In this document: in pieces, positions 1-5,106 of the stretch
Numbering within the stretch: position 1 is the first letter of the stretch
How the letters are laid out: each line of letters starts with the position of its first letter
Assembly (NCBI GenBank): GCA_024763135.1
Contig: JANTGD010000277.1
Span: 1-5,106 of the forward strand
Direction: 5' to 3'
From: Thiotrichales bacterium
GTDB lineage: Bacteria; Pseudomonadota; Gammaproteobacteria; UWMA-0217
DNA: 5,106 nt
Notes under the pieces: generated by a model
Told to the model about the DNA's origin: nothing
Databases searched by the model: none
What the model saw: the letters and a program-made list of their open reading frames with translations, nothing else
Translations under genes and position numbers: made by a program

Positions 1-1
1 A

Positions 2-1060
2 ATGAAAGGTTCTGTGGGTTTTCTCCGCACTCTTTGTGCTGCCATCATCTTGATTGCCCTTTGTGTGCAGAACGCATCGGCCTATCGGCTTTCAGCAGAC
101 TACGCACCGGGTGATCGCTACCAATCCGTCAAACTGCTGGGCACATTGGACCTGACCTCGATGAGTTATCAAGGTCATCGGCTCGATGGCTTGTCGGGGC
201 TGAGCTGGGACGATGATGAGCAGCGACTCTATGCGATCTCCGATCGCGGAGTGATTTTCCATCTCCAGCCGGTTTTTAGCCACGATCAACTCGAGTCGAT
301 TCAGGTTCTCGGCGCCTACCCGCTCAAAGACCGCTACGGCGCAACGCTTCGCTCGGGCTGGCGGGATTCAGAGGGGCTGGCGCTGCTTGGTTCACAGAAT
401 GGGATCCAGGGTGATACTGAGCTGATCATCTCGTTTGAAGGCCAACCCCGGGTACAACGTTACACCCCACAAGGTAAACAGACAGGCAAAGTCCGGCTGC
501 CTCGCAAACTCCGTAACCGGCGTAATTACGTGGGGCCGAATAAGGCATTGGAAGCCATCACCTTACATCCAGAATTCGGTTTCATCGTGGCGCCAGAGGA
601 ACCCCTCAAAGGCACCCAACCCACTTTGTACGCTACCAAGGGACTCACATGGCCTATCCCCCCCTCCCCGGTTCGTAACAGCGCCATCACCGGCTTAGAA
701 ACCCTCCCTGATGGCTCCTTATTGCTGCTTGAGCGCGCCTACGTATCGTTGCTACAGCCGATTGTCATTTCATTGCGTCAAATCCAACTGAGTCCAACCT
801 GTCGCAACCACAACCAACCCTGCCCAGCTCGAACCCTAGCCAATTTCTCGAGCGCACAAGGTTGGAGCATCGACAACTTTGAGGGGCTGGCTTACCACAA
901 TGCCAATCGCTTCTTCATGGTTAGCGACAACAACGCATCCTGGCTGCAACGCACCCTACTCAGTTACATGGAAATATTACCCGCCACGGTGACCTCAACG
1001 CGGCAACAACCGCCTCACATAACGATTGGGGCGAAGGTCATCGACAATGAGTCAGAATAA
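2..1060 (+). CDS. Exported esterase-like phytase-family protein
   Basis: This 352-residue protein carries a phytase-like domain of the PF13449 type (esterase-like activity of phytase family), a beta-propeller-like fold whose substrate is usually unknown. Residues 1-27 form a signal peptide: a basic start, a hydrophobic core (about 10-21) and an ASA-Y cleavage site after Ala27, so the mature protein should be periplasmic or secreted. Family-like motifs appear in order: GLSGLSWD (63-70) with LYAISDRG (76-83), DSEGLALL (122-129), NKALEAITLHP (180-190), ITGLETLPDGSLLLLER (229-245) and FEGLAYH followed by MVSDNN (293-311). Cys267 and Cys274 could form a disulfide. Only one base precedes the ATG, so ribosome binding site and promoter lie outside the window; the signal peptide supports this start. 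Domain call is confident; true phosphatase or esterase activity is inference, since family members are rarely characterised. Confidence 0.88.
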   Translation: MKGSVGFLRTLCAAIILIALCVQNASAYRLSADYAPGDRYQSVKLLGTLDLTSMSYQGHRLDGLSGLSWDDDEQRLYAISDRGVIFHLQPVFSHDQLESIQVLGAYPLKDRYGATLRSGWRDSEGLALLGSQNGIQGDTELIISFEGQPRVQRYTPQGKQTGKVRLPRKLRNRRNYVGPNKALEAITLHPEFGFIVAPEEPLKGTQPTLYATKGLTWPIPPSPVRNSAITGLETLPDGSLLLLERAYVSLLQPIVISLRQIQLSPTCRNHNQPCPARTLANFSSAQGWSIDNFEGLAYHNANRFFMVSDNNASWLQRTLLSYMEILPATVTSTRQQPPHITIGAKVIDNESE

Positions 1061-1079
1061 ATGCGTAATGGCAACGCAT
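1061..1079. repeat. Short hairpin after the phytase-like gene
   Basis: ATGCGT (1061-1066) and ACGCAT (1074-1079) are perfect 6-bp inverted arms around a 7-base loop, starting directly after the TAA stop. No T tract follows, so it is not a classical intrinsic terminator. It may stabilise the 3' end of the mRNA or be chance. Confidence 0.35.
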
Positions 1080-1261
1080 GGCCGGATTACGAGGAGTCTT
1101 AAGAACAAAAGGCATCGCGAGGAGGGGCTGATGCAACAAACCCAGGAAGTGGTCAGAATTAGCAGGTGCTTAGCCGCTTCAGACAACGCTATTGACTCAC
1201 ACCCAGATACTTCAAGTCTGACTGCACAAATCCACAGCCGGCGGCATCTTTCGTACGGTGC

Positions 1262-1289
1262 TTTTAAACCTAGCGGTCTCATTCACCGC
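1262..1289 (-). terminator. Possible intrinsic terminator of folE
   Basis: On the minus strand, 12 bases after the folE stop, GCGGT and ACCGC (plus-strand 1285-1289 and 1273-1277) can pair across a 7-base loop and are followed by TAGGTTTAAAAG. The stem is only 5 bp and the T tract short, so this would be weak. Its position just beyond the last minus-strand gene of the group is what favours it. Confidence 0.3.
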
Positions 1290-1300
1290 CGGGGGATTGC

Positions 1301-1855
1301 TCAATCGGCAACCAATTGCAGGAACTCGGCCCGCGTAGCAGCGGAGTCTCTAAAAGCGCCCAGCATGATCGATGTACTCATTTCAGAGTTTTGTTTTTCT
1401 ACTCCACGCATCATCATGCACAGGTGCCGGGCCCGGATGTAAACCGCGACCCCCAATGCACCTGTGACCTCTTGAATCGCATCTGCAATCTGTTTGGTAA
1501 GATTTTCCTGAATCTGCAGACGGCGGGCATACATATCGACGATCCGCGCGATCTTGGATACACCAATCACTTTGCCATTGGGCAGATATGCCACCGAAGC
1601 GCGTCCTATGAACGGTAACATGTGATGTTCACAGAGCGAATACAGTTCGATGTCCTTAAGAATCACCATTTCATCGTTATCGGTACTGAAAACGGCCTCA
1701 TTGAGTACCTCATCGAGCGTTTGCCGATACCCCCGAGTCAAATACTCCATCGCCTTGGCGGCCCGTTCAGGCGTTTTCATCAAACCCTCCCGGTCCCGGT
1801 CCTCCCCCACTCCTTCGATAATGTCGGCATAGGCTTGAACCAACTGTTCTTTCAT
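1301..1855 (-). CDS. folE: GTP cyclohydrolase I (FolE, type I)
   Basis: This cytoplasmic enzyme converts GTP to 7,8-dihydroneopterin triphosphate, the first step of tetrahydrofolate synthesis. At 184 residues it is a compact bacterial FolE; E. coli FolE is about 220, with a longer N-terminus. Signature stretches are SLCEHHMLPF (73-82), KVIGVSKIAR (95-104) and ARHLCMMMRGV (142-152). Allowing a 35-residue offset from E. coli, the key positions are present: zinc ligands Cys75, His78 and Cys146, catalytic His77, and GTP-pocket residues Glu76, Ser100, Lys101, Arg104, Glu117, His144 and Arg150. It should therefore be active and zinc-dependent, forming the usual homodecamer. The ATG follows a GAGG ribosome site at plus-strand 1865-1868, 9 bases upstream. 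The upstream flavoprotein gene ends 64 bp away on the same strand, so shared transcription is possible. The small palindrome at 1879-1889 lies in the leader. Confidence 0.97.
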   Translation of the reverse strand: MKEQLVQAYADIIEGVGEDRDREGLMKTPERAAKAMEYLTRGYRQTLDEVLNEAVFSTDNDEMVILKDIELYSLCEHHMLPFIGRASVAYLPNGKVIGVSKIARIVDMYARRLQIQENLTKQIADAIQEVTGALGVAVYIRARHLCMMMRGVEKQNSEMSTSIMLGAFRDSAATRAEFLQLVAD

Positions 1856-1878
1856 TTTCAGCTACCTCACTCAGTTTT

Positions 1879-1889
1879 TGCGTAACGCA
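1879..1889. promoter_or_regulatory. 11-bp palindrome in the folE leader
   Basis: TGCGTAACGCA is a perfect palindrome about a single central base, 24-34 bases before the folE start and just upstream of its ribosome site. A one-base loop cannot fold as a hairpin, so a protein-binding site is more natural than an RNA structure. No regulator can be named and chance is possible. Confidence 0.25.
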
Positions 1890-1919
1890 CCCTATTTCCC
1901 GAACAGATCACACTCGTGA

Positions 1920-2534
1920 TTACATTCCATTGCGAAAAACCTGTGTATCCGCCACACCACTTTCCCGGACGGGTTTAAGTGCTTGCGCATACGCAAGAAG
2001 AATTTTCAGCGCCCAGTCGATGCGTTCGCGGAAATAGCGATCGGCATCAGGATTGTTCTGGGATCCATCCTCGTTCAATACGGATTCCACATGACGAACG
2101 ATGATGTGCTCGGGAATGTAGCAGATGCGGTTGTTCTTATAACTGCTCATTCGCAATTCGGCAACGGGATAGGCACCCCCATCGGCGGATGACACCGTGA
2201 CAATCAAGGCCGGTTTATGCGCCAGCTCTCCTTTCCCCCACATCAGGAAAAAATTTTTCAAACCGGCGGGCACCTGACCATGCCATTCTGGTGAAATCAC
2301 CACAAACCCATCGCTGGCAGCCAGTTCTGCAGAAAGCGGGCTCAGCAGTTCCTGCCAATGCGGCTCACCCGACCACACGCCCTCATCCCAAAGGGGAAGT
2401 GGGTTGTTGGCCAGGCTAAACAGCCAGGCCTGATCACAGTCAGGCTGCGCTGCCAAGTGACTTTCAATAAACCGTGCAACCTTCAAGCTCTGCGCTTCGG
2501 GTCGATGACTGCCGCTAATGATACCGATCTTCAT
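1920..2534 (-). CDS. NADPH-dependent FMN reductase-like flavoprotein
   Basis: This 204-residue cytoplasmic protein belongs to the FMN_red / flavodoxin-like family (PF03358), which includes ChrR/YieF quinone and chromate reductases and azoreductase-like enzymes. They bind FMN and pass electrons from NAD(P)H to quinones, flavins or other acceptors. Visible evidence: an N-terminal beta strand (KIGIISGS) into the phosphate-binding loop GSHRPEAQS (8-16); the flavin-ring motif SPEWHGQVPAGLKN (81-94), with Trp where relatives usually have Tyr; and a third cofactor loop, SSADGGAYPVAELR (115-128). The C-terminus (about 165-204) is a helix plus a polar tail. The ATG has AGGA at plus-strand 2541-2544, 6 bases upstream. 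Near-identical direct repeats lie in the promoter region. folE follows 64 bp downstream. The family is clear; the physiological acceptor cannot be read from sequence. Confidence 0.9.
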   Translation of the reverse strand: MKIGIISGSHRPEAQSLKVARFIESHLAAQPDCDQAWLFSLANNPLPLWDEGVWSGEPHWQELLSPLSAELAASDGFVVISPEWHGQVPAGLKNFFLMWGKGELAHKPALIVTVSSADGGAYPVAELRMSSYKNNRICYIPEHIIVRHVESVLNEDGSQNNPDADRYFRERIDWALKILLAYAQALKPVRESGVADTQVFRNGM

Positions 2535-2540
2535 AAATGA

Positions 2541-2569
2541 TCCTAATAGTCATGTAGTGTCCTATAGTC
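2541..2569 (-). repeat. Paired direct repeats upstream of the flavoprotein gene
   Basis: Read on the minus strand, GACTATAGGA (plus 2560-2569) and GACTATTAGGA (plus 2541-2551) are the same sequence apart from one inserted T, with 19 bp between their left plus-strand ends, close to two helical turns. The gene-proximal copy contributes the AGGA ribosome site. They could be operator half-sites, or the distal copy could include a -10 element, but no good -35 partner is visible. Confidence 0.3.
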
Positions 2570-2739
2570 GAAGGCGGTCGAATCCTGGGCCAATCGGCTG
2601 CATATTCACTCAACATCCACCTTTCGATTGGTCATGCCGAGCGAAATTCTGCGTCGATTCCCTATCAACCCACCACCTCTTGATGAAATGATCGCAGCTA
2701 CCCGAAAAGGAACGTAGCCGGTCCATAGATAGGTACAAA

Positions 2740-2849
2740 GCACGCTTCGCAAGGAGCTACTTGTAGCACCGCAACCGCTTAGGATGGCCCACTTTGTCCG
2801 TTTCAGCGGACCTGGCCTTTTTCTACGTCTGTTGCTCTGCAAAGCGTGC
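2740..2849. repeat. 110-bp imperfect inverted-repeat element
   Basis: The left arm (2740-2760) and the reverse complement of the right arm (2831-2849) share GCACGCTT, then C or T, GCA, then (after two extra bases in the left arm) GAGC, then T or A, then AC. Nearly all of about 19 aligned positions agree. The arms enclose 70 bp holding a GCTAC/GTAGC inverted repeat (2756-2767) and a hairpin GTCCG/CGGAC (2796-2811) followed by GGCC and five Ts (2814-2822). The last part resembles a weak plus-strand terminator, although no plus-strand gene precedes it. Starting 12 bp beyond the lipoprotein stop, the element could be a structured 3' untranslated region, a small RNA, or a small non-autonomous mobile repeat. 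No target-site duplication is evident. Confidence 0.55.
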
Positions 2850-2860
2850 CGTTACGCTTG

Positions 2861-3211
2861 TTAGCGGTGCGGATCTTCAAAGAAAACGTAGTTAGTAGAG
2901 TAATCACTGACCTCGAAATAGACCTTACGCTCCCCCTTGTCCACTTGCATATTCAGGTTTTCATCGAAAATCCCATATCCAAAGCGATAGGGCCTGGAAA
3001 CAGTGGTCCCCTGCGTACTTCCCGCAGTAGTGAGCTTATCGATCTTAAGGAAACGCCGCACAAGCTTCTCCCCGGCGTACACCTCCAAGACTCCATCTGT
3101 TCCTGTGTAGTTCTGGATCGCTCGGCCAATCTTGTTTTGTGTTTCCTGGGTACACCCACCCAGGAGCAAAATGCCCAAGATCACCACCGCTCCAATCGTA
3201 AGTCGCCTCAT
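2861..3211 (-). CDS. Small putative outer-membrane lipoprotein, function unknown
   Basis: The 116-residue product begins with a lipoprotein signal peptide: basic MRR, a hydrophobic stretch (about 4-17), then the lipobox LGGC with the lipidated cysteine at residue 20. Thr at +2 rather than Asp suggests Lol-dependent sorting to the outer membrane. The mature part of about 97 residues is polar and probably beta-rich, with GVLEVYAGEKLVRRF (44-58), RPYRFGYGIFDENLN (73-87) and KVYFEVSDYS (95-104). I recall similar uncharacterised lipoproteins in gammaproteobacteria but cannot name a Pfam family. The frame is open 27 codons further upstream, to an ATG at 3292. The start at 3211 is preferred because AAGGAGG sits 6 bases before it and it places the signal peptide at the N-terminus. 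The transporter gene ends 100 bp upstream, with a possible terminator between them. Confidence 0.82.
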   Translation of the reverse strand: MRRLTIGAVVILGILLLGGCTQETQNKIGRAIQNYTGTDGVLEVYAGEKLVRRFLKIDKLTTAGSTQGTTVSRPYRFGYGIFDENLNMQVDKGERKVYFEVSDYSTNYVFFEDPHR

Positions 3212-3217
3212 CGCTTG

Positions 3218-3224
3218 CCTCCTT
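3218..3224 (-). promoter_or_regulatory. Ribosome binding site fixing the lipoprotein start
   Basis: The minus strand reads AAGGAGG, a full Shine-Dalgarno match 6 bases before the ATG at 3211. It supports the 116-codon reading over the longer 143-codon frame. Confidence 0.85.
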
Positions 3225-3262
3225 CGGCTGCTATCGCAAAATTGAGTGAACAAGTTAACAAG

Positions 3263-3300
3263 AAAACGCGCTGACACCCGATCACTCGGCACGTTTTTTT
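3263..3300 (-). terminator. Possible terminator after the TSUP transporter gene
   Basis: CCGA (3278-3281) and TCGG (3286-3289) pair across a 4-base loop; outside them AAAACG (3263-3268) and CGTTTT (3292-3297) can also pair, with an uneven internal loop. The structure starts about 12 bases beyond the transporter stop, with a T run at its far end on the minus strand. On the plus strand seven Ts follow (3294-3300), so it could work both ways. The GC core is short. Confidence 0.35.
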
Positions 3301-3311
3301 ATCTATAAAAT

Positions 3312-4061
3312 TCAATGGAATACCTGCCATAAACCCACTGCGGCCACGAGGATCATGACACCGCCCAGGGCGCGTTGAAACCCCTGTCCTCCTTGCTTGA
3401 GCAAATGCTCGTGTGCCTTCAGGCCAAAATAATGACCGATGCCTGCGAGGGGCAATAATAACAGCGCATAGGGCAGATACAATGGCACGGCAAAACCAAT
3501 AAACGTAGTCATTTTGGCTGTAACCAGGAGTATCCATAAAGCAAACAGCGTATTGCGCAATTGATGCGCTGCAATATGGCGACTGAAAACAGCCACAATC
3601 AAGGGTGCCCCAATGAGTGAAGTACCACTGACGTACCCCCCAAATCCCAACAATGCTCGATCGGCCCACCGATTGTCGCTGCGGATTTCATAGTTAAACA
3701 AATAAGCCAGCGCATAGACTAGCGTGACACCAAACACAATAACCGCCAGCCACTGGCCGGGTAATTTCAATAACCCAAACAGCCCGATCACAAACGGCAG
3801 CGCAATCATTTGCAATGCCTGTAACAGGAATGCCCAATCAACGTCTTTCAGGCGCTTTGCCAATGTCAGCGTAGCAAAAAACAGTAAGTGCACCGAAATC
3901 AGCGGTAGAAACAGCAGTGGATCCGGGACGACCAGCAGCAACAATGGCAAAGCCAGCGCCGCTCCCCCAAATCCCAGCCCCGTCCGTACAAACCCACCCC
4001 AAACAAAAATTAGCCCGACGGCTAAATGCTGGAGCGGGGTCAATGCGGGTATCAGAGTCAT
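3312..4061 (-). CDS. TSUP (TauE/SafE) family membrane transporter
   Basis: This 249-residue inner-membrane protein belongs to the TSUP family (TauE/SafE, PF01925), whose members are linked to export or uptake of sulfite, sulfoacetate, thiosulfate or other small organic anions. It is almost entirely hydrophobic, with about seven or eight membrane segments (roughly 12-30, 34-64, 77-99, 103-123, 136-158, 168-191, 194-212 and 231-248). The family's two-repeat architecture shows in paired glycine-rich motifs: GGFVRTGLGFGGAALALPLL (22-41) and GGYVSGTSLIGAPLIV (141-156). Length matches typical members of about 250 residues. No Shine-Dalgarno sequence precedes the ATG; TATTCT ends 3 bases before it, so a leaderless or near-leaderless transcript is possible. 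ppa ends 98 bp upstream, with a nested palindrome in the gap. No sulfur-metabolism gene is adjacent, so the substrate is unassigned. Confidence 0.88.
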   Translation of the reverse strand: MTLIPALTPLQHLAVGLIFVWGGFVRTGLGFGGAALALPLLLLVVPDPLLFLPLISVHLLFFATLTLAKRLKDVDWAFLLQALQMIALPFVIGLFGLLKLPGQWLAVIVFGVTLVYALAYLFNYEIRSDNRWADRALLGFGGYVSGTSLIGAPLIVAVFSRHIAAHQLRNTLFALWILLVTAKMTTFIGFAVPLYLPYALLLLPLAGIGHYFGLKAHEHLLKQGGQGFQRALGGVMILVAAVGLWQVFH

Positions 4062-4098
4062 GCCAGAATAGAATGGGTTGATAAATCGACTGAAACTG

Positions 4099-4140
4099 CA
4101 GCATTTTCTGGGCCGATCACTGATCGATTACCACATGCTG
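4099..4140. promoter_or_regulatory. Nested palindrome between ppa and the TSUP gene
   Basis: The inner palindrome CGATCA-C-TGATCG (4114-4126) is perfect. A second inverted pair, CAGCAT (4099-4104) and ATGCTG (4135-4140), is centred within half a base of it. The site lies 38-79 bases upstream of the transporter ATG and just beyond the ppa stop. The concentric symmetry suggests a dimeric repressor or activator site for the transporter gene. There is no T tract, so a terminator is unlikely. Confidence 0.4.
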
Positions 4141-4159
4141 AAACACTTATGAAAGACCA

Positions 4160-4702
4160 TCAGTCATCAAGATCTGCGGCATCATAGGCTGCTACACTCT
4201 TACGTATCTCCTCGCGTGCTGCAGCGGCATCCGACCAACCTTCGACTTTGGCCCATTTTCCGGGTTCCAACGCCTTGTACTGCTCGAAAAAATGGGCAAT
4301 TTCATTCAGCAGGGACTCGGGCACATCGGTAATATCCTGAACATCTTTATAGAGGGGCGTCAACGCTTCAGTGGGTACAGCCAATAGTTTCGCGTCAAAG
4401 CCCGACTCATCCTCCATGCGTAACATACCCACCGCTCGGCATTCGATAATACAACCGCTGACAAGAGGCACCGGTGTCATCACCAAAACGTCGACCGGGT
4501 CCCCATCGTCCGACAAAGTATGGGGGATCAAGCCATAATTGGCAGGATAGTGCAGCGATGTTCCAATAAAACGGTCAACCATCAACACACCGCTGCGTTT
4601 ACACAGCTCATATTTGATCGCACCCGCATCATTAGGGATCTCAATCAGCACATTGAACGATTCTGGCACATTGTTCCCAATCTCAATTCTATTGATAAAC
4701 AC
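4160..4702 (-). CDS. ppa: Inorganic pyrophosphatase, family I
   Basis: This cytoplasmic Mg2+-dependent enzyme hydrolyses pyrophosphate to two phosphates, pulling nucleic-acid, protein and coenzyme synthesis forward. The 180 residues align with E. coli Ppa with a constant +1 shift and conserve its active site: Glu21, Lys30, Glu32, Arg44, Tyr56, Asp66, Asp68, Asp71, Asp98, Asp103, Lys105, Tyr142 and Lys143. The signature DGDPVDVLV spans 66-74. IAHFFEQYKALEPGKWAKVE (135-154) is also family-typical. The C-terminus ends in an acidic tail, AADLDD. The start codon is GTG; GGAGG lies 9 bases upstream (plus 4712-4716), and this start gives the N-terminal length of E. coli Ppa. A TATAAT box lies 33 bases further upstream, so it probably has its own promoter. 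Homohexamer formation is inferred from bacterial family I enzymes. Confidence 0.97.
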   Translation of the reverse strand: MFINRIEIGNNVPESFNVLIEIPNDAGAIKYELCKRSGVLMVDRFIGTSLHYPANYGLIPHTLSDDGDPVDVLVMTPVPLVSGCIIECRAVGMLRMEDESGFDAKLLAVPTEALTPLYKDVQDITDVPESLLNEIAHFFEQYKALEPGKWAKVEGWSDAAAAREEIRKSVAAYDAADLDD

Positions 4703-4709
4703 GAGATAG

Positions 4710-4717
4710 CCCCTCCC
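4710..4717 (-). promoter_or_regulatory. Ribosome binding site for the GTG start of ppa
   Basis: The minus strand reads GGGAGGGG, with the GGAGG core 9 bases before the GTG at 4702. With no ATG at the expected N-terminus, this site is what settles the non-ATG start. Confidence 0.75.
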
Positions 4718-4735
4718 AGGAACTAAAAATTCGCG

Positions 4736-4741
4736 ATTATA
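4736..4741 (-). promoter_or_regulatory. Probable sigma-70 -10 box for ppa
   Basis: The minus strand carries a perfect TATAAT. Transcription would start near 4729, giving a leader of about 27 bases that contains the ribosome site. The -35 region is poor: GACGAT at 17-bp spacing, or TAGACG (four of six matches) at 19 bp. The box lies in the gap shared with the plus-strand frame beginning at 4797. Confidence 0.55.
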
Positions 4742-4796
4742 CGGGACAACCCTAGTACATCGTCTAGCTTAAAATGACGGACTCAGCGCTTTTGTG

Positions 4797-5106
4797 ATGT
4801 TGCGCATCAAGGCGCAGTGCGCAGGCAATGGCAACGTCCTTAGCAAGCACTGCAACACCGAGGTGTGGCATCACAGCAGCGCCCAAAAGGTTGCCCGCTC
4901 TGCGTCCCGGGCGGTGTTGCACTCCTTGGTAAGGGAACAACCATTCCCTGCGAAGTTCGCCTACCCAGGCATGCAGACAGCGCATTCTCTCCAGACCCTC
5001 ACAGACAAGGTACAAAGCAACGCGACTCATGCGCTTCAAGCCACGGAGCTTGCACACGAAGTTGATGCTCAGGCACGCAGCGGAGAGGCTGCGATGGAGC
5101 GCGTCA
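4797..5106 (+). CDS. Partial chemotaxis-receptor (MCP)-like protein, 3' end outside window
   Basis: This frame is open from a TAA at 4770 to the window edge; the ATG at 4797 gives 103 codons (a GTG at 4794 precedes it directly). Residues from about 62 read LQTLTDKVQSNATHALQATE and then ELAHEVDAQARSGEAAMERV. That spacing matches the start of the MCP cytoplasmic signalling coiled coil (the L-LT-V-NA-A-QA-ELA-A-GG-V pattern), which controls the kinase CheA through CheW. The first 60 or so residues have no membrane segment or HAMP domain and I do not recognise them. Either this is a soluble receptor, or the front is degenerate and this is a receptor remnant. No good ribosome site precedes the start; a 7-codon frame (4774-4797) overlaps it. 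The frame is supported by the heptad-like pattern and a GC-rich third codon position. Confidence 0.5.
   Translation, partial: MLRIKAQCAGNGNVLSKHCNTEVWHHSSAQKVARSASRAVLHSLVREQPFPAKFAYPGMQTAHSLQTLTDKVQSNATHALQATELAHEVDAQARSGEAAMERV
4851..4921. repeat. 10-bp perfect inverted repeat within the MCP-like frame
   Basis: TGCAACACCG (4851-4860) and CGGTGTTGCA (4912-4921) are exact inverse copies separated by 51 bp, inside the unrecognised N-terminal part of the MCP-like frame. By base-rate reasoning, about one such pair could arise by chance in a window this size, so significance is doubtful. Confidence 0.25.

Larger units (their letters stand above)
2535..2860. other. 326-bp intergenic region without a convincing gene
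   Basis: This lies between the flavoprotein start and the lipoprotein stop, both on the minus strand. Open frames inside are short or poorly started. A 78-codon minus frame (2606-2842) opens with TTG and no ribosome site; a 38-codon minus frame (2610-2726) and a 27-codon plus frame (2634-2717) also lack ribosome sites and resemble nothing I know. The flavoprotein-proximal end must hold its promoter. The lipoprotein-proximal third holds the inverted-repeat element at 2740-2849. I see no tRNA and no recognisable transposase remnant. Confidence 0.6.

Noticed and set aside
2573..2590. Sequence resembling a tRNA T-arm (GGTCGAATCC)
   Set aside because: One loop base is missing, and no matching anticodon or acceptor stem could be found around it.
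2606..2842. 78-codon minus-strand frame after the lipoprotein gene
   Set aside because: It begins with TTG without a ribosome site, runs through the inverted-repeat element and is rich in Arg and Ser with no recognisable motif.
2838..2870. Possible integron attC site near the lipoprotein stop (GTTAGC and inverted repeat)
   Set aside because: The GTTRRRY and RYYYAAC core sites are not satisfied at either end, and no integrase or cassette array is present.
3211..3292. 27-codon N-terminal extension of the lipoprotein
   Set aside because: It would bury the signal peptide behind a charged stretch; the strong ribosome site supports the start at 3211.
3208..3669. 153-codon minus-strand frame across the TSUP 3' end and lipoprotein start
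   Set aside because: It overlaps two better-supported genes in another frame and its composition (many Cys, Trp and Arg) looks like a shifted-frame reading.
3278..4121. CCGATCACT occurring on both sides of the TSUP gene as if flanking repeats
   Set aside because: A 9-base match is expected many times by chance in 5 kb, and the flanking sequence does not extend the match.
2728..5025. GGTACAAAGCA shared by the intergenic element and the MCP-like frame
   Set aside because: The match ends after about 11 bases and the surroundings differ, so it is not evidence of a shared mobile element.
4764..5057. 97-codon minus-strand frame opposite the MCP-like frame
   Set aside because: The plus-strand frame carries an MCP-like heptad pattern; this frame has no motif and would run into the ppa promoter region.

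Overview
The window looks like ordinary chromosome from a gammaproteobacterium. The family I pyrophosphatase matches the E. coli enzyme residue for residue with a one-residue shift. The small lipoprotein resembles ones I recall from this class, and base composition is moderate (about half GC). Genus cannot be set from sequence alone. A TSUP-type exporter would fit a sulfur-metabolising or marine lineage, but that is only a hint.

Layout: (1) 2-1060, plus strand: a secreted or periplasmic protein with an esterase-like phytase (PF13449-type) domain. (2) 1061-1300: gap with a short hairpin and a probable folE terminator. (3) 1301-2534, minus strand: an NADPH-dependent FMN reductase-like flavoprotein followed, 64 bp downstream, by folE (GTP cyclohydrolase I); the two could be co-transcribed. 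(4) 2535-2860: 326 bp with no convincing gene, but with a long imperfect inverted repeat (2740-2849) enclosing a second hairpin and a T tract. This is the most unusual structure in the window. (5) 2861-3211, minus strand: a small outer-membrane-type lipoprotein of unknown function. (6) 3312-4061, minus strand: a TauE/SafE-family (TSUP) membrane transporter. (7) 4160-4702, minus strand: ppa, inorganic pyrophosphatase, with a GTG start and a perfect -10 box. (8) 4797-5106, plus strand: the 5' part of an open frame, running off the window, whose last 40 or so residues read like the start of a chemotaxis-receptor signalling domain.

The genes do not form one pathway. folE (folate/pterin synthesis) and ppa (pyrophosphate removal) are housekeeping; the flavoprotein, lipoprotein, transporter and phytase-like protein are accessory or poorly defined. 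I see no CRISPR array, tRNA, rRNA, complete insertion sequence or phage gene, and no convincing new defence or biosynthetic system. The points worth following up are the inverted-repeat element, the MCP-like frame beginning without a membrane anchor, and several small palindromes next to gene starts.
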